This document shows positions 37,963 through 51,900 of a DNA stretch of 64,000 bases, piece after piece (the stretch's first letter is position 1; each line of letters begins with the position of its first letter). The stretch comes from Amphirosellinia nigrospora (Eukaryota; Ascomycota; Sordariomycetes; Xylariales; Xylariaceae). Location: assembly GCA_004123355.1 (NCBI GenBank), contig SCHM01000004.1:930001-994000 (forward strand), written 5' to 3'. A model generated the notes under the pieces. It did not search any database. It was not told the origin of the DNA and saw only the letters and a list, made by a program, of their open reading frames with translations. The translations under genes and the position numbers were made by a program.

Positions 37963-38986
37963 AGTTTAAGTTTCTGGACGGTCACTCCATGGTGTGTACA
38001 TGCGTGAAACTCTAGTCAGTTGTGGTTGAACCTAAGTCTAACGTTATCTACGGTATGGAAATATTGCTAGACGCGGAAAGCTACGAAATGAAGATTATAG
38101 CTTTCTCAAACTGACTTTAGGAGACAACATTCCTCGCCCTTGGGAAACGGAAAGGAGATGATCAGGTGCCTTAGTTTTCATGTTCGTGGACACAGGCTGC
38201 GAGGGTGAGCGCCTAACGCGCCGATGCCTCTAGAGTCTTGATTGTATCATTAAAATATACATGTATACCAACCCAAAGAAAAAGCTACGGACACTTCAAC
38301 TAGCTGCTTCGGAAGCGATAGCATGTGGATATCATATGGCTATTGTCACAGTATTCCTATTAGGAAGTGATGAGCATCGTTTTGACTGATTGACGAATAC
38401 TAAGCATTTTCACTGACCAAATAGCTTAACAATCTCAACTGCTCGTAAAGCTAAGTATTGCCTTTTCCAATTAGGGTTTACTAGACATCTGGCTTGTCAA
38501 GTGTCAAATATTAACTAAGAGTGCGTACCCTTTGTCTCTTGCATGCCGGTTGTTGGGCGGAGCGGTCTGAATTTCCCTAATAAAGTGGTTCTATACATAA
38601 ATATTCGGGTGTATCTATCGCGAAGTCAATACAGACAAAGAGATCATCTGTATATAGCTATATTATATCTAAAGAGGTAGATTTAAAGACTCTTCGCGCA
38701 ACAACAAGTATAGACGGCCTGCCCCATATATCATAAGTCCCCGAGTGTCCATCATAGTAATGGTATCGAAACAACGGGATTCAAGTTCTCTAGTTTAAGT
38801 TAGGTAGTCATTATAATGCATTAGACACACCGCTTTGGCAGTACTATCGTCACCTTCGTAGATAGCTAGTGCTGCCTCACTGGGACTGACAAAGGGACTG
38901 GAATCTGTGTATATAGCTTGGAGTAGCCCATGGGTAGTATTAAGACCCTCGCGCAACGATAGATATCGTGCCATATCCTATCAGGA
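37963..38986. repeat. TIM21 3' flank with degenerate LTR-like repeats
   Basis: No gene. Two segments, about 38634-38720 and 38889-38975, share a scattered pattern with the LTR at 38987-39129: GACAAA, then GTATATAGC, then a block ending in CTC..GCGCAAC.A.AGATAT. They look like older, diverged relatives of the same terminal repeat (solo remnants) lying just upstream of the intact-ended element. Similarity is visible by eye but weak. Confidence 0.45.
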
Positions 38987-39129
38987 TGCCAGGAACAGGG
39001 ATCAGAGATCAGTTAGACAAAAACTCCTCGTATATAGCCATATAGTCACGTAGAGCCCACGGAGATAACTTCACTGGTCCTCTGTGCAACAATAGATATT
39101 TATACCCTACTTTTGCGTAAATTATAACA
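38987..39129 (+). repeat. 5' LTR of the fossil retrotransposon
   Basis: A 143-bp repeat starting TGCCAGGAAC and ending in ACA, matched by the copy at 45795-45939. It is much less AT-shifted than the element interior. It is immediately preceded by the CAGGA target duplication. Confidence 0.9.
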
Positions 39130-42100
39130 GTTTATTGCACCTTAAAAAAAAAGCCTCTCTATCGCCCCTATTACTATTATTACTGTTACTAGTTAGCTAA
39201 CGAAAATATAGGTTTTTATATAAATATTAACCGCTAAAGCATCTAACTTATAAAGTTTTAAAAATAAACACTACGGAAATATATATTATTTTTAGTTATT
39301 AGCTATATATTATTGGATTAATATATACTACTGCTATAAAACTACTAAAAATAAAAAAATAAAAAGTTTAAACTTTTAAAAAAAAAACTTTTTATATAAA
39401 AATATTACTAAAATAAAAAACAAAAATAAAAAAATATTATATAAAACCTTTAAAATAAAACTAACTTTATTTTTTTACGTATTTTTAATAATAAAGCTTA
39501 CTATAGCAAAAATTATTAACTATATATTAAATATATTAATTTTTATAAACTATAGGTTAATTATAAATTAAAAAATATTATTATAATTATTAATATTTTT
39601 AATTTTTATTTAAAAACTTTAAATTATATTATATATTTTTTTAATTTATTTTTAAAATATTATATTTATAAACGTTATTAATATTAAACTTTTTTTAAAT
39701 AATAAATATTTTAAATTATTTTAATTATTTTTTAAAAAAAACATAAATAATAATTTTACTTTATTTTTAATAGTTATATATTTAAATAACGTAATTAATA
39801 TTTAATTATATGCGCTTTTTTTTATTATAAAAGCTAGCATTACTACGTAAAATTAAAAACTAGTATAAATATATAATATAGCAATAAAAGCAAACTAAAT
39901 TGCCGCTTTAATATAAAACTTTGCTAAAATATTAAATAAAATTTAAATATTTAAAAATATAACTATTTAATATTAAAATAGCTGAAAATTAACGATTTAA
40001 TTAAGTTTAATAATAAAAAAAAAAACTAAAACTAACGTTAAATTTAATTTTACGCTTAAAAAGCAGCATATAAGCTAAAACTATATATAAAAAAAAAAAA
40101 ATACTTTATAAACTATAATTAAATCTTATATATATATTAAAATTTAAAAGCTTAATATAACTAATAATCGAACTATATTTTATATAAATTTATAAAAAAC
40201 TTAAAAATAATATTAATTAAATATAATATATAATTAAAAACCTATTTAAAAGCCTAAAAAAACTTATAATATAATTAATAAAATCGCTTTATTAATAAAA
40301 AAATAAACAAACTATTTTAAAAAAACTAATTTTTTAATATATTTTTGTTAATTTTATACGGCTAGTAAAAAACTTTCGTATAAATAATTTCGCAAAAATT
40401 TTAAAACTAAAAAAAAAAATAAAAAAAAACTATAAATATATTTATAAGTATATATTTAAAACTAGTTATAAATAATTTTAATAAGTAAATAGCTTTTTTT
40501 TAATTATTAAAAAAATATTTCGGATTTTAAACATTATAAAAATTATTTCGGAAAAAGTTATACTAGCTTTAGCTAAGCAATAAAACTATTACTTAATATT
40601 TTAAGCGTATTTTAGTAGTTTTTTAATATATTGCTTTTTTAATTATTTAATCTATAAATTACAAACTAACTTTTTATAAAAAACAAATATATAGCGATAA
40701 TAATATAATAGTTATTAATTATAAAAAAATAATAATAAATTATAAAAAAGTTATATTTATATTATAAATAGCTAAAATATATAAAAATAAATACGTAAAA
40801 AAAAAGAATATATATAATTAAAAGTATTAAAAACTAATATATTAAAACTTAATATAAAGTTATTAGTTTTTAAAACTAGTTTTAATATTATTAATTATAA
40901 TTTAGCCCTTTTTTATAAACTAGCTTTTCTTTATAAATAACTTTTACTAAGCAAAGAATATACTTACGTAAAAATACTAACTTTTTATATATAAACTATA
41001 ATAAATTACTTACGAAAAAAATAACGCGCTTTAAAAATTAAACAATTTTATTAATATAAAAAACAATAATAATTATTTAAAAACGTAAGCTTTAGCTTAA
41101 ACCTTAGCTAAAGCTATATATATAAGGTTATTTATTTAAGTTCGGCATAAATAACTAAATATTTATTTTTTTTAAAATAATAATATCTTAAAATAATAAA
41201 ACAGTAAAAATAACTGCGCTACTAAACTCAAAATATATAATAACTACTTTTTTAAACGAACAAAAACATATAAAATAAATTATAATATTTTAATATTAAA
41301 TATACTAAAAAAATTATGTTTTATAAACAAAAATATATTAATAATATTATATAATCTATAAAAATTATATTTATTATTAAAAATATAAAAAACATATTAT
41401 TATATTATTAATTATATTAAAAAAAATATACTTATAATAATTAAACACTTTTAGCTTTAAAAATATAACCTTTATATAAACTAAGCTAATAATATCCTTA
41501 TATTTACGTTAAAAATATATATACGTAAGTATACGCGATTTATACTTTTAGCCTAAAAAAATAGCAAACAAGGATATTATTTTTTTAGTGCGCAAAAACA
41601 ATATAATACTAATCTAAAATATATTTAATAAAAAAAAAAACATATATATATTATTAGCTATAAGTTTTATTATATTTTATAAATAATAAAATATAACTAT
41701 ATTTTGCTTTATTATATAAAACTTCTAATATTTTAATTTTTTAGCGCTTAAAATATTAAACATATTTAACTTAAATATATATATTATTTTAAATATAAAA
41801 TAATAAAAAAAAATATAAACAAAAGCTAAACTTAAAATATTATAGCTTTATTAACAATATATATAATAAGTATTTTTTTAATAAAATAGCGTAAAAAATA
41901 TTAATAAATATATAAAAAATAAACTATTAATTATTTTAGAAAATATTAAAGTAAAATTATTTTATAAATATTATAATTTAATTAAAACGTTTTTACTATT
42001 TAAAGCTATAAAACTATTTTTATATTATATTTATAACTATAAAATTAACGTATTAAAAAAAAAAACCTACTTAGTTATAAAAATAAACCGCTATTTTAGC

Positions 42101-44039
42101 AAAAGTTTAAAGTTATTAAAAAGTTTTTAAACGAAAATTTAAAAAAAAAATTTATTAAACTTTTTAAATTGTTAATATTAGCGCCTTTTTTATTTGCTAA
42201 AAAACCTAGCAAAAACATATAAATTTATATAAACTATAAAAGCTTAAACAATATTATAGTTAAAAACTATTATTTATTATTATTAATTTATAAAACGTTA
42301 AACATATTATTTAGCTTAAAAATCTTTATAAAAATAAACATTATTATAACGTTTAATAAAATCCGCGTAGCTAAAAAAAATAAATAGAAAACTGTTTTTA
42401 TTATAAAATTCGGTTTATATAAAATATTAGTTATTTTGTTTAGCTTATATAATATTTTAAGCATATTTTAACGTTATATTAACGATATTTTATATAAGTT
42501 TTTTTAAAAATTCGTATTAGTTTATTTAAATAATATACTTATATATTCGAAAACTAAAAAAAAGCATATAAAACATATAAAAAAGTACTAATAGCTTTAA
42601 AAGAATCGGGACTATAAATTAATATTAATAAATACGAATTTTATATTACCCGTATTAAATATTTTAGCTTTGTAATTTTTACTAAAAAAATTTTTATAGA
42701 TAAAACTAAAATAAAAATACTAAAATTATAAAAAATATTAATTAATTTTAGTATTAAAAACTTTTAAAAGTTTTTAAGCTTTATTAATTATTATAAAAAG
42801 TTTATTAAAAGCTTTTTAAAAATTGCTAGGCTTTTTATTAACTTTTTTAGTAAAAACTCTAAATAAAAATAAAGAAAAAAACATATTTTTATATTTTAAA
42901 TATTTAAAAACGCTTTTATAACCGTACTAATCTTATAATACTTCGATCTATAAAAGAAAACTATAATAAAAACTAACGTATTAAACTAAGCTACAAAAAA
43001 ATACTATTATAATTTAATAAAGAAAAACATTCCGCTTTATAGCTTATTTTTCCGTAAAACATATAATAGCTAAATCTAATTATAAAATCTATAATAAAAA
43101 ATTACTAAATATTATTAAAATATTTAAAAAATAAAAGCTTAAACTTTAAAATATTAAAAACCCGATCTAAATATTTATAAACTATAAAAACTTTTAATAT
43201 TTTATAACTATTAAAACTTTAAGCTAAAAACAAACTAAATAATCTAAATTCTTTAGCTAATTTAATTTTTAGATTATTTATAAGCTAAAATTAAAAGCTA
43301 TACGGCTAAATATATTAAATTAATAACTTAATGATCTTTTTATAAAAAAAAATATAGTAAACGATAAAATAACTTTAAAAATATAGCAATTATTCTTAAA
43401 TAAAAAATTAATAAAAATAGTATTATTTAATGCTATTTTAAAAAATATATATTTTATTATAATATATAATTATATTAATAAATTAATCGATAGTACTTAT
43501 AACTTTTTTTTAATAACGCACGTTATTACGAACTATTTTTTTATAAAATTATTATAAATAAAACTTTTAAAAAATATATAAACGTTTTATTTATAAAATG
43601 CTAAATTTTTAATAGCAAAATATATTTTAATAAACGCCTATTTTTATTTAAAATCGATTATTTTAAAATATAAGCTTTAATAAAATCGTACGATATATCC
43701 CCGGTTAAATATTAAAGCGAAATAAAAACAGCTAAAATTATAATATAGATATATTAATAGCCAAACATTTATAAAAATGCTATTATTTATATAAAAACGT
43801 ATTATTTATATAAAAAACGAAAATATTTAAAAAACTAGCAGTTAAACTATTATATAGTTTTTTAATACTTTACAAAATAGTTTAATATATTAATAGATTA
43901 TATTGTAAAACTTCTTTTATATATATAGTATAAGCAAAAATATACTAATATATTAATAATAATAAATTAACTAACTAAAATATGCTATTTTATTTTATAT
44001 AAGTTATTAAATATAAAAAAGCTTATTAACGTTTTTATA

Positions 44040-44644
44040 GGCAATTGATACGGGGGCATGAAGAATTGATACGGGGCATGACCTTAGGGGGGCATGACTT
44101 TTATAACCCTTGTATTAGCTATTTAAAAAATTCCGAAAAATATAGACAAAATACTCGAATTTTTGTCATTTCCTGCTCTATATAATGGTATAGTTTAGGG
44201 TTTTATAGCCCTAAGTGTGGCTGAGCTATACTTTACTCTATATTAAAATTTTGCTAAAAGTATAGTTTTTTGCAGTTTAGCCACAATTTAAGCCACTACT
44301 TAAAAGATATAAAAACACACATATTTTTGTTATTTTCCGGGCTATATAACATTACATAGCCCTAAGCTCTAACCACAAAAGTGGCTGAGATATAATATAT
44401 TATGCAACATGATGTAATTAACCGATTTTTTGCTTCAAGTTATATATAATAGGTAATATCTCAGCCACACTTAGGGCTAGGGCTACAGACTTTATACTAT
44501 AAAAAAGAGCAAAAGATAACAAAAATTAGGTGTTTTAACGTTAATTTTATGATTTTTTATGTGGCTGATATGTGGCTAAGTAAAAGTCATGCCCCCTAAG
44601 GTCATGCCCCCGTATCAATTCTTCATGCCCCCGTATCAATTGCC
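44040..44644. mobile_element. Foldback/MITE-like DNA element with about 60-bp terminal inverted repeats
   Basis: A 605-bp insertion of normal composition inside the AT-rich fossil. The left end GGCAATTGATACGGGGGCAT and the right end ATGCCCCCGTATCAATTGCC form inverted arms of about 60 bp. Each arm contains two copies of an AATTGATACGGGG(G)CATGA unit. The arms differ only in the length of G runs. Flanks carry a perfect 8-bp duplication TTTTTATA (44032-44039 and 44645-44652), the length made by hAT-type transposases. Further inside, TAGCCCTAAGTGTGGCTGAG (from about 44199) is mirrored by CTCAGCCACACTTAGGGCTA (near 44460), with a related copy in the middle, so nearly the whole element can fold. 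No coding frame is present, so it is non-autonomous. Confidence 0.88.
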
Positions 44645-45794
44645 TTTTTATATTATAAGTTTATTTATTTTACGGCGTTTTTAATATTATTATTTTAAAT
44701 AAAAAAACTTAGTTTATTTTAAAGTTTTAAAAATAATTTTTAAAGTAATTTGGCTTAATATTAAAACCGTTTATAGCATACTACCCGCAAACGAACAAGC
44801 AAACAAAAGTATTTAATTAAGCTTTTAAACAATATTTATAAATATATATATTAAAAATTAAAACAACTAAATAAATTAGCTATTACTAGTTAAATTTGTT
44901 ATTAATAATATAAAATTATTATTAACAAAAATATTTTTTTTCGCAAACTATAACTATTATTTAAAAATCGGTATAAAATTACTTATACTTTAAAACTTTA
45001 ATTTATTATTATATAATATTAAAAAGTTTAATAAAGCAAATAAAATCGCTAAAACTATAAATTTAATATTAAAAGACTTATAAATTAATATAAGTATAGC
45101 TTAAAAAAATTAGCAATTATACGTTAATAAATATAAATTTAATTTATTTATATATTAACTAAACTAATAAATATAATTAAACATAAAATATATAAAACTA
45201 AAAAAAGCAAAAAAACTAAAGAATAAATAAATAAGCCCCTACTAAATTATAAAATATTATAAAGAAACTTATACTTTAAAATTATAGCACTTATTATTAA
45301 ACGTATTCTTTATATTTTATTATTTTTAACTTTAACCGGCTACTATAAAGGACTACTAAGTTAAAACAAAACAAATAAAAAAGCAAAAATAAAAAATAAA
45401 AGTTTAATTTTAATAAAAAAAATAATAAAAGCACTAAAAAAAATAGTTATATAAAAGAGTCCTAAATAATAAACTATAATAAAGCAGTTTATAATACTTA
45501 ATAAATTAATAATATTATAAACCTACCTAGCAACCTATTGCTAACTTAAAAAAATGTAATTACTACTTATAGAAATTTTATTCTACGAACTTTAACAAAC
45601 TTAGCCTACTTTAATAGTATAGCAAAAAATAAGCTATATAATAATAAGTTGCTTATTAAGCTAATAACGAAAAATACTCGGAAATAGACCCTTTTAGCAA
45701 TTTTAATTAAAATACTATATATAAAACTTTAAATAACGAATAAAGCTTATAAAATAGCTTTATTTAGGACGAAAAAGCATAAGAAAAGGAATAT

Positions 45795-45939
45795 TACTAA
45801 AAACAAAGATCAGAGATTAATTAAACAAAAAAACTCCTTGTATATAGCCATATAGTCACGTAGAGCCTACGGAAATAACTTCACTAGTCCTCTATACAAC
45901 AACAGATGTTTACACCCTACCCTTGCGTGGATCGTGACA
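45795..45939 (+). repeat. 3' LTR of the fossil retrotransposon
   Basis: A 145-bp partner of the 5' LTR, ending GCGTGGATCGTGACA and followed directly by the second CAGGA copy at 45940-45944. It marks the sharp return from AT-rich to normal base composition. Confidence 0.9.
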
Positions 45940-45944
45940 CAGGA

Positions 45945-48900
45945 GCTCACACAAAGGTCCTGACATAGTATATGTGGTCTCTAGATGTTCAAGGATGATC
46001 TCTCGTCACCGGGGACGATGGATGTAGGCAATTACATGAGTTGGTAACCTACCCATTTTACATCATGTTGATGAAGGCCCTGACGAGGATATAGTTCATT
46101 TTCCCTTTCAACAAGTTTAGGTAATGATCTTTAGAGGTTATTACGTGTATAGTCGTGATTTAAAGGCGAGCTATTATCACAACGCTTCCGTAAAGACAGG
46201 TACGTGTAGATGGACCCAGGACCAACCTACAAAGGCGTTTTATGCCCTTGGCGCAACAGCACATATTCAAGACATAACTGAGGTCCGATAGCAATAGGGG
46301 GAGCTTCTAACAGTTATATCGAATCCTTGTATAATTGCTATTCGTACTGACAAAGGGTATTTTCCTGTGGCTTTTTGCTACTATTGTAAATGCAGGGGGA
46401 TCGTTCAGCACTTGATTTGCTTCATTTAAAGGCGTACATCTTAGCTATATCGGTCATCAGGCTCGGCATCCTATGGAGTAGCAAACTATAGGGTAGATGA
46501 AGATCATTGTTGTTGCGCGAGGGGGTGTAATACACCTTCACAGGCTTAGCTAGTTTACTTATGGAAAGCTCTATGTTCTATAGTGCAGTGTCAAGCTTGT
46601 TGGCAAGAGGCAGAAAAATCTCACTAACAATCATGCTTTCAGTTGATATTGGATGGCGGTTTAAACACACTACGCGCATTTACTTGTCATTCGAATCCCT
46701 CGAAGCCCTTCTCCTCAGCAAACGTGTGCATTTAGAAAGAATTAAAACTATGTACACAGATCGAGAAATCAATTTACTGGATCTTTAAAAGCGCAAATAC
46801 AGGCGATAGTAAGTTATATTTCTCTGACAATCTTTAGAAGGCTCTATTGAGCTGTATTTGTGCATACCAAAGACATATTGAAGTATTTTCGAGCTCATAC
46901 TACCACAGAAACCTTCGTCAATGCCTCGTAGGACGTGCAAAGTGACCTGCCTCCGGATAAAAACCTCCGATAAATACCGTGGCTTGTTTCTAAAATGAAT
47001 GGTCTATTAAGGTGAATGAACACCTTGCCTTGCGTTATGGTGTACATAATCTAGATGATTGTAATGTTTAACATGTACGTTGTGACTGATAATCACGGCA
47101 GAGGCTGGACGTCAATTTTTTTAGACAAGTAGCGTGAGCCACGTCATCAAATTAAAATTTCCATCTTCCTACTTCTACCACCAAAAGACTATAGTAGAAT
47201 CAATAGTCAAACAAAAATTTTCAACCCCAGCATTTGGAATTCAGTCTACACATCCAGCCATTTTCTTGAAGGAGGCTTGACTCTCCGGGTGATTCAGTAG
47301 CTAGCAGCTAGCCTGCAACTGCAAAGTACCGAGCCTCGTCCGCATAAAATTAGCTTTCTATGGGCTGTGTCGGATATAGCGGGTCGCGGCATCAACGGTT
47401 ATGGCGGGATCGGCTCGTGGCAGCGAAGCTGGGTTGAGCAAATAGTATGAAACTTGGGTCGCGATAGGTGGGTCAGTATTTTCGGATGAGAGACACTAGA
47501 CACTTAAACCCTTATCTTTTTGCCGTTCTCGTCTGATGTTTTGCTCTAGCTTCTAGCCAACAGCAGGGAGTGAAGCCGTCGAGAGTCGCCTATCGACCAC
47601 AAGTGTCCAAATCACGAGTCGATCGTAAGCTCGGTGAGGCGAGAACTGCATGGCAAAGTAACTGCCAACAAGGCATTCGAATGATCTGCTTGTATTTTTA
47701 CCTACCTAGGCAGACAAGCCTAATTCTCCGTCTCTTAGTACAACAAATTTGTCAACAACAAGGTAGGAAACCTGCTCGGGCCTAAAGCACGCAAGGGATA
47801 CCGGTATATGACAAAACAGCATTTTCTCGGCCTATGTGCAGATTACAAAGTAACTCATATGTACATTCTCGGTCTTATTACGACTAATTGTTAGTTCATC
47901 GATGATGAGATGCATTTCAAGCTGTCAGGAGCCAAGGCAGCGTATCGGAAACAACCCGTCTCCTTCAAACCTACATTTGCAACCTATCATCATGAGTCAA
48001 CTATATCCACTCGTGACATATTGCCCTCCACACTCTCCCCAAAGTGCAGTTTTACAGACCGCAAGAAAGACGGAGATACTACACAACTAGAAGCACACCG
48101 CTCTACGTGGCTGCCCAATCTATAACATTGCGGCTCATGGTTACGTAAGTGTGTCTCTTGAACGAAATGTTGCTGGTTTGGTCTCACAAAGTAGCTAGTG
48201 GAGCGTGAGCCTTGTGGGCTCTGGCCAAGTACATGGGTACGAGGTAAATCACAAGCCTCGATTATGCCAACTGTCTGAGGTACAACTGAGCATTTTGTGT
48301 TTCGAAAGAGTAGTCAGAAATACCCCAGGTTGTCTTTTGCCCCAACACCACTCCGTGAGTTTAAGAGTATAGCCTAGTCTAGGCTCTCTTAGCTTCGGGA
48401 CCGCCTGGCCATTTCCCCAGAAGACATGTGAGAGTACCTCGAGGCCAACATGTTTGCTCGAAATTCTGAAACAAGAACGCCCGGTTGGGGCCCAGCGCAC
48501 GAGAGGTGATGGCTAGGGAGGGACCCAGCCCCGCAGGATTGTCCGGTTTCAATCGTCAACGTTTACGGCCATTTTGGTGCCCATTTTTCTTATTCGAGAA
48601 GATAGAATCGTAATGTAGCAAATGGTGGGCTAGATTCCTCCCGATCCCCCTATTAATCCTCATGACGACGGGAGTGATCGAGATCTCATTGGTGATGACT
48701 TTTGGCTAGCTGGATCATGGCTTGTGAGGTAGATTTTCGTCCCTCGCGGCCGGTGCCGTTCCATGTCATAAGAATCAGTCAAGTTACTCTAGAATAGGGG
48801 GCACCCTAGGAAGGCCGACCTATAAGTGGTGACAGGACTTGCAGTGCCACGTTACAATAGAGCAGGGTGCCAAATGGCTAGAGGGGCTTCGGCATTTGAA

Positions 48901-51900
48901 AACTTTGTGCAGACAGGTCAAATCTTTTTTGGCAACACCCCAAATAGCTAGCTGGCTCTGCATGTATCGCGTGCGAGTTGTCTGAGCTCCAAAGTAAGAA
49001 GCATAATTCTTCCTCAAAGGCCTAAGTATCTTGATCGCTACATAAGTTTGGCAATCCTTCCTGGATACTAAATTATAATTCAGTTAGATAAAGTCATACG
49101 GTCGGCTGCATTGGAGACGAGAGGCAAAACATAATAACAACCTCATACCACAACAGAAAGCGTGATTAAATGACAGATACACAGATCCGAGCCAGGACTG
49201 GAAAACCCAAGCGAAAGGGAAATAGAAGCTCATCGGTCTTTATTATCTACCTTCACCTGGATTTCAAGTAGAGAGGCTCGTCAACATGCAGAAGTACCCA
49301 CTCAGCATGAAGCAGCAGAGGGCAGAGAGACCGAGTCTAGATACTGAGGCCATTCTGATGGCTGTCTACACGTCTTTGATGATTCGGGCCCGAGAATCTT
49401 GGTTAGACTAGAAACCTTTCATGTCTCCGCGACGCAAATGCCGACAGGCCAAAGTAGGGAATTGTAACTTGTCGTGAAAGGAGGCGACCTGACAACATTA
49501 GGTGCGCGGTTGAAAGCACCTTACATGGCTGCTGGCCTGGTGGCTTGACCTCAATGTTTTACAATCCTTGCTATCGATCGACGAGGGCGCTTGCTTTGCC
49601 GCTAAGCAACGTGAGGGTGAACAAAGCAGTACCTATTGTTTATGAGGCTCCCTCCCGCTACAGCAGCGTCCTGTGGCCAGCACACAGATCAGGAACGCCC
49701 CGGCGGCTACCGAACGCGGGTAGATATTCGACGCGTCTGCACTTCGCTAAAGAGGGGAAACAGACCTCTTCGGGTAGGGCCCTCTCTGTGCGACGGCATG
49801 CCCAGTGGACCACGCCATTTGCTTCGGCCCAAGTGGCCGAAATCAGGTCATTCTACCTATTTCCACTTATTCTAACGGCCGAGAAGACAATGTAAATTTG
49901 CTCTCGGCGAAACACTCGTGGCCTGTAATAACCCACCCCGGCAGAAGGTTGACGTAATATAGCATTGGGGCCTTTCGAGGGCCATTCTAATTACCAGGCT
50001 GACTACAACGCATCATCTCCCATGTCCAACTACTTGGAAAGGTTAGTTTTCCGTGATTCACCGTGTTTTGTTTTTCTTTTCTTTCTCGCACATAAACCTA
50101 GCTAGCTAGCAAAGGAATGGGATATTGTTCATAGTCCCTACGTAACTGTTGGTAAAAAAGAAATTTATGAATTATTTATAATTTAGCAAAAAGGGGGGCT
50201 GGCCATTTCGACAGCATCTGGTATGCTCTCCGATAGGACTTTCCTAGATTCAACGGTGATCTCAACAGCCACAGATGTGACTGGCGTCCAGTCCGTTATC
50301 TCGTACATGACAGTGGGTAGGGTGAGAGTGACATAACTCCAAGACCCCGGTAAGGGTGTGTTGAGGCTTCGGCTTGCCATCCCTTCTGCACACACACAGT
50401 GGTTCATACTTACCAAGATCTTACTAAATGCAGCAGTAAGTGAGTTGTCGGTGAGGCCTACTTGTTATCTTCAAATCCCGATGAACCGTGGAGTGGCGAG
50501 GGGTTTGAACGGCCTACACGTACACACATCGAGTAAATGAGTCTCAATAAGGCTGGAAACTACCCTATCCAGTTAAAATCCATGATTATTCTTCTATCAA
50601 GGAACTCGGACGATGTGTCTAAATTGACTCACAGGCAATTTGGAACATCCAACATTGGTGTTGTTCTAGCCAACACTACGTCCCCGGTGTAGGCTAGCTC
50701 TCACCGGTTCATAATATGTCGCCTTAGATGTATTATGCTCTTGACCACACGTCGAGGGCTCCGTTCAAACACGGAACCTGTGAATATTCAGTGACTTAAG
50801 ATGAGACAAAAATATTCTTCTTCATCTTACCCAGCTGTGATAGTCACGCTAACGTTCTGTTACTACTCAGCTACCAGGGTTTGGGCATCTCATTGGGTAG
50901 TCGGAACAGCTTCATCTCGCGCCGACACTGCAATCACACAGTGTGACACGACCCGAGGTGGAGTTGCTTTCCGAAGAAGCACCCCATACCTCTCCTTATG
51001 CGCCCTAGGGTACCTTGAAGATTTCCGTACAAGATGCGCGGGGGCCGGAAGAGCCCTCAGATACGGGCGTAGGCGTGGATCAAGGCAAGATTCCGCGATA
51101 ATGGAGTTACTAAAAGTTAATGCCCTAGATGTTCTCTATTGTGCGTTGGATTGATGGCATTTTCATTCAAGGGCTCCTCGATTACTTTACGGCAAGTGGG
51201 CAAATGGAAGTTGCCGTTTGGAGGACAATGTAAAACTCCATGCCAATATGGTCTAAATGTTGTTCGTGGGGCGTGGGTGTTTAATATCGTGACCAGATAT
51301 ACCCACGATTTGAGGATGCACTATCTCCATAAGGATAACACTAAACTTCGCTACTCGATTCTCTTGTACGCAAAAGGTTCCCTGGGTCAACAGATACAAG
51401 AGAAATCTTGAAGAAATATCAATTGTGGAAAGTTTCTTTTTCAAGGACTGCTCTACCATCGTCAGCATTCAAAAGAAGTGCACTTGAGGTGAGTAGCAAC
51501 AACTTTACTAACCCCCGAATAGGTCGATGCTCCCGACCCCGGCCGAAATTGCTTGGATGGTTGAGTAGAGAGTCCTTTGTTTGGCCAGCTGTTCTCTTCC
51601 CCGCCCCTCAAAATGGAATTCCAAAGCGACCTCACCGGTCAAGCAAGCAGCCAGTGCGCTACACTACTCTGAATGATCTCTGGGTGTTCTTTGACGTTCT
51701 AGATTGCGGTTTCTCGCTTCGAATTAAAATTTGGTCCTGCTACTGGCATGATTGAGTCTACCAATGATAATCCTAGTGTTCCTGAGGGTAAGAGGTGGGT
51801 GGTGAACGGAAGAGGTGACGACAATATAGCAAAGCCCCAAGCACCTATCTCTCGATCGTAGCCAGTCACATGTCATACTAGGCTACCCCGATGCCTGCTT

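Larger units (their letters stand above)
38987..45939 (+). mobile_element. Fossil Ty3/gypsy-type LTR retrotransposon, RIP-degraded
   Basis: A 6.95-kb element bounded by matching LTRs and a 5-bp target duplication (CAGGA at 38982-38986 and 45940-45944). The interior is extremely AT-rich. The two LTRs differ mainly by transitions, as expected of repeat-induced point mutation. On the plus strand a faint reverse-transcriptase region is recognisable at about 42.1-42.9 kb, with RNase H-like and then integrase-like parts downstream to about 45.1 kb. That order fits Ty3/gypsy, in the broad group of MAGGY-like fungal elements. It is thoroughly broken, with very many breaks, and cannot be active. A separate foldback element is inserted at 44040-44644. 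Age cannot be read from LTR divergence because RIP acts quickly. The clean target duplication suggests it is not ancient. Confidence 0.9.

Noticed and set aside
39130-45794. Extreme AT block as a possible centromere or mitochondrial insert
   Set aside because: Matching LTRs, a 5-bp target duplication and faint Ty3/gypsy domain order explain it as a RIP-degraded retrotransposon.
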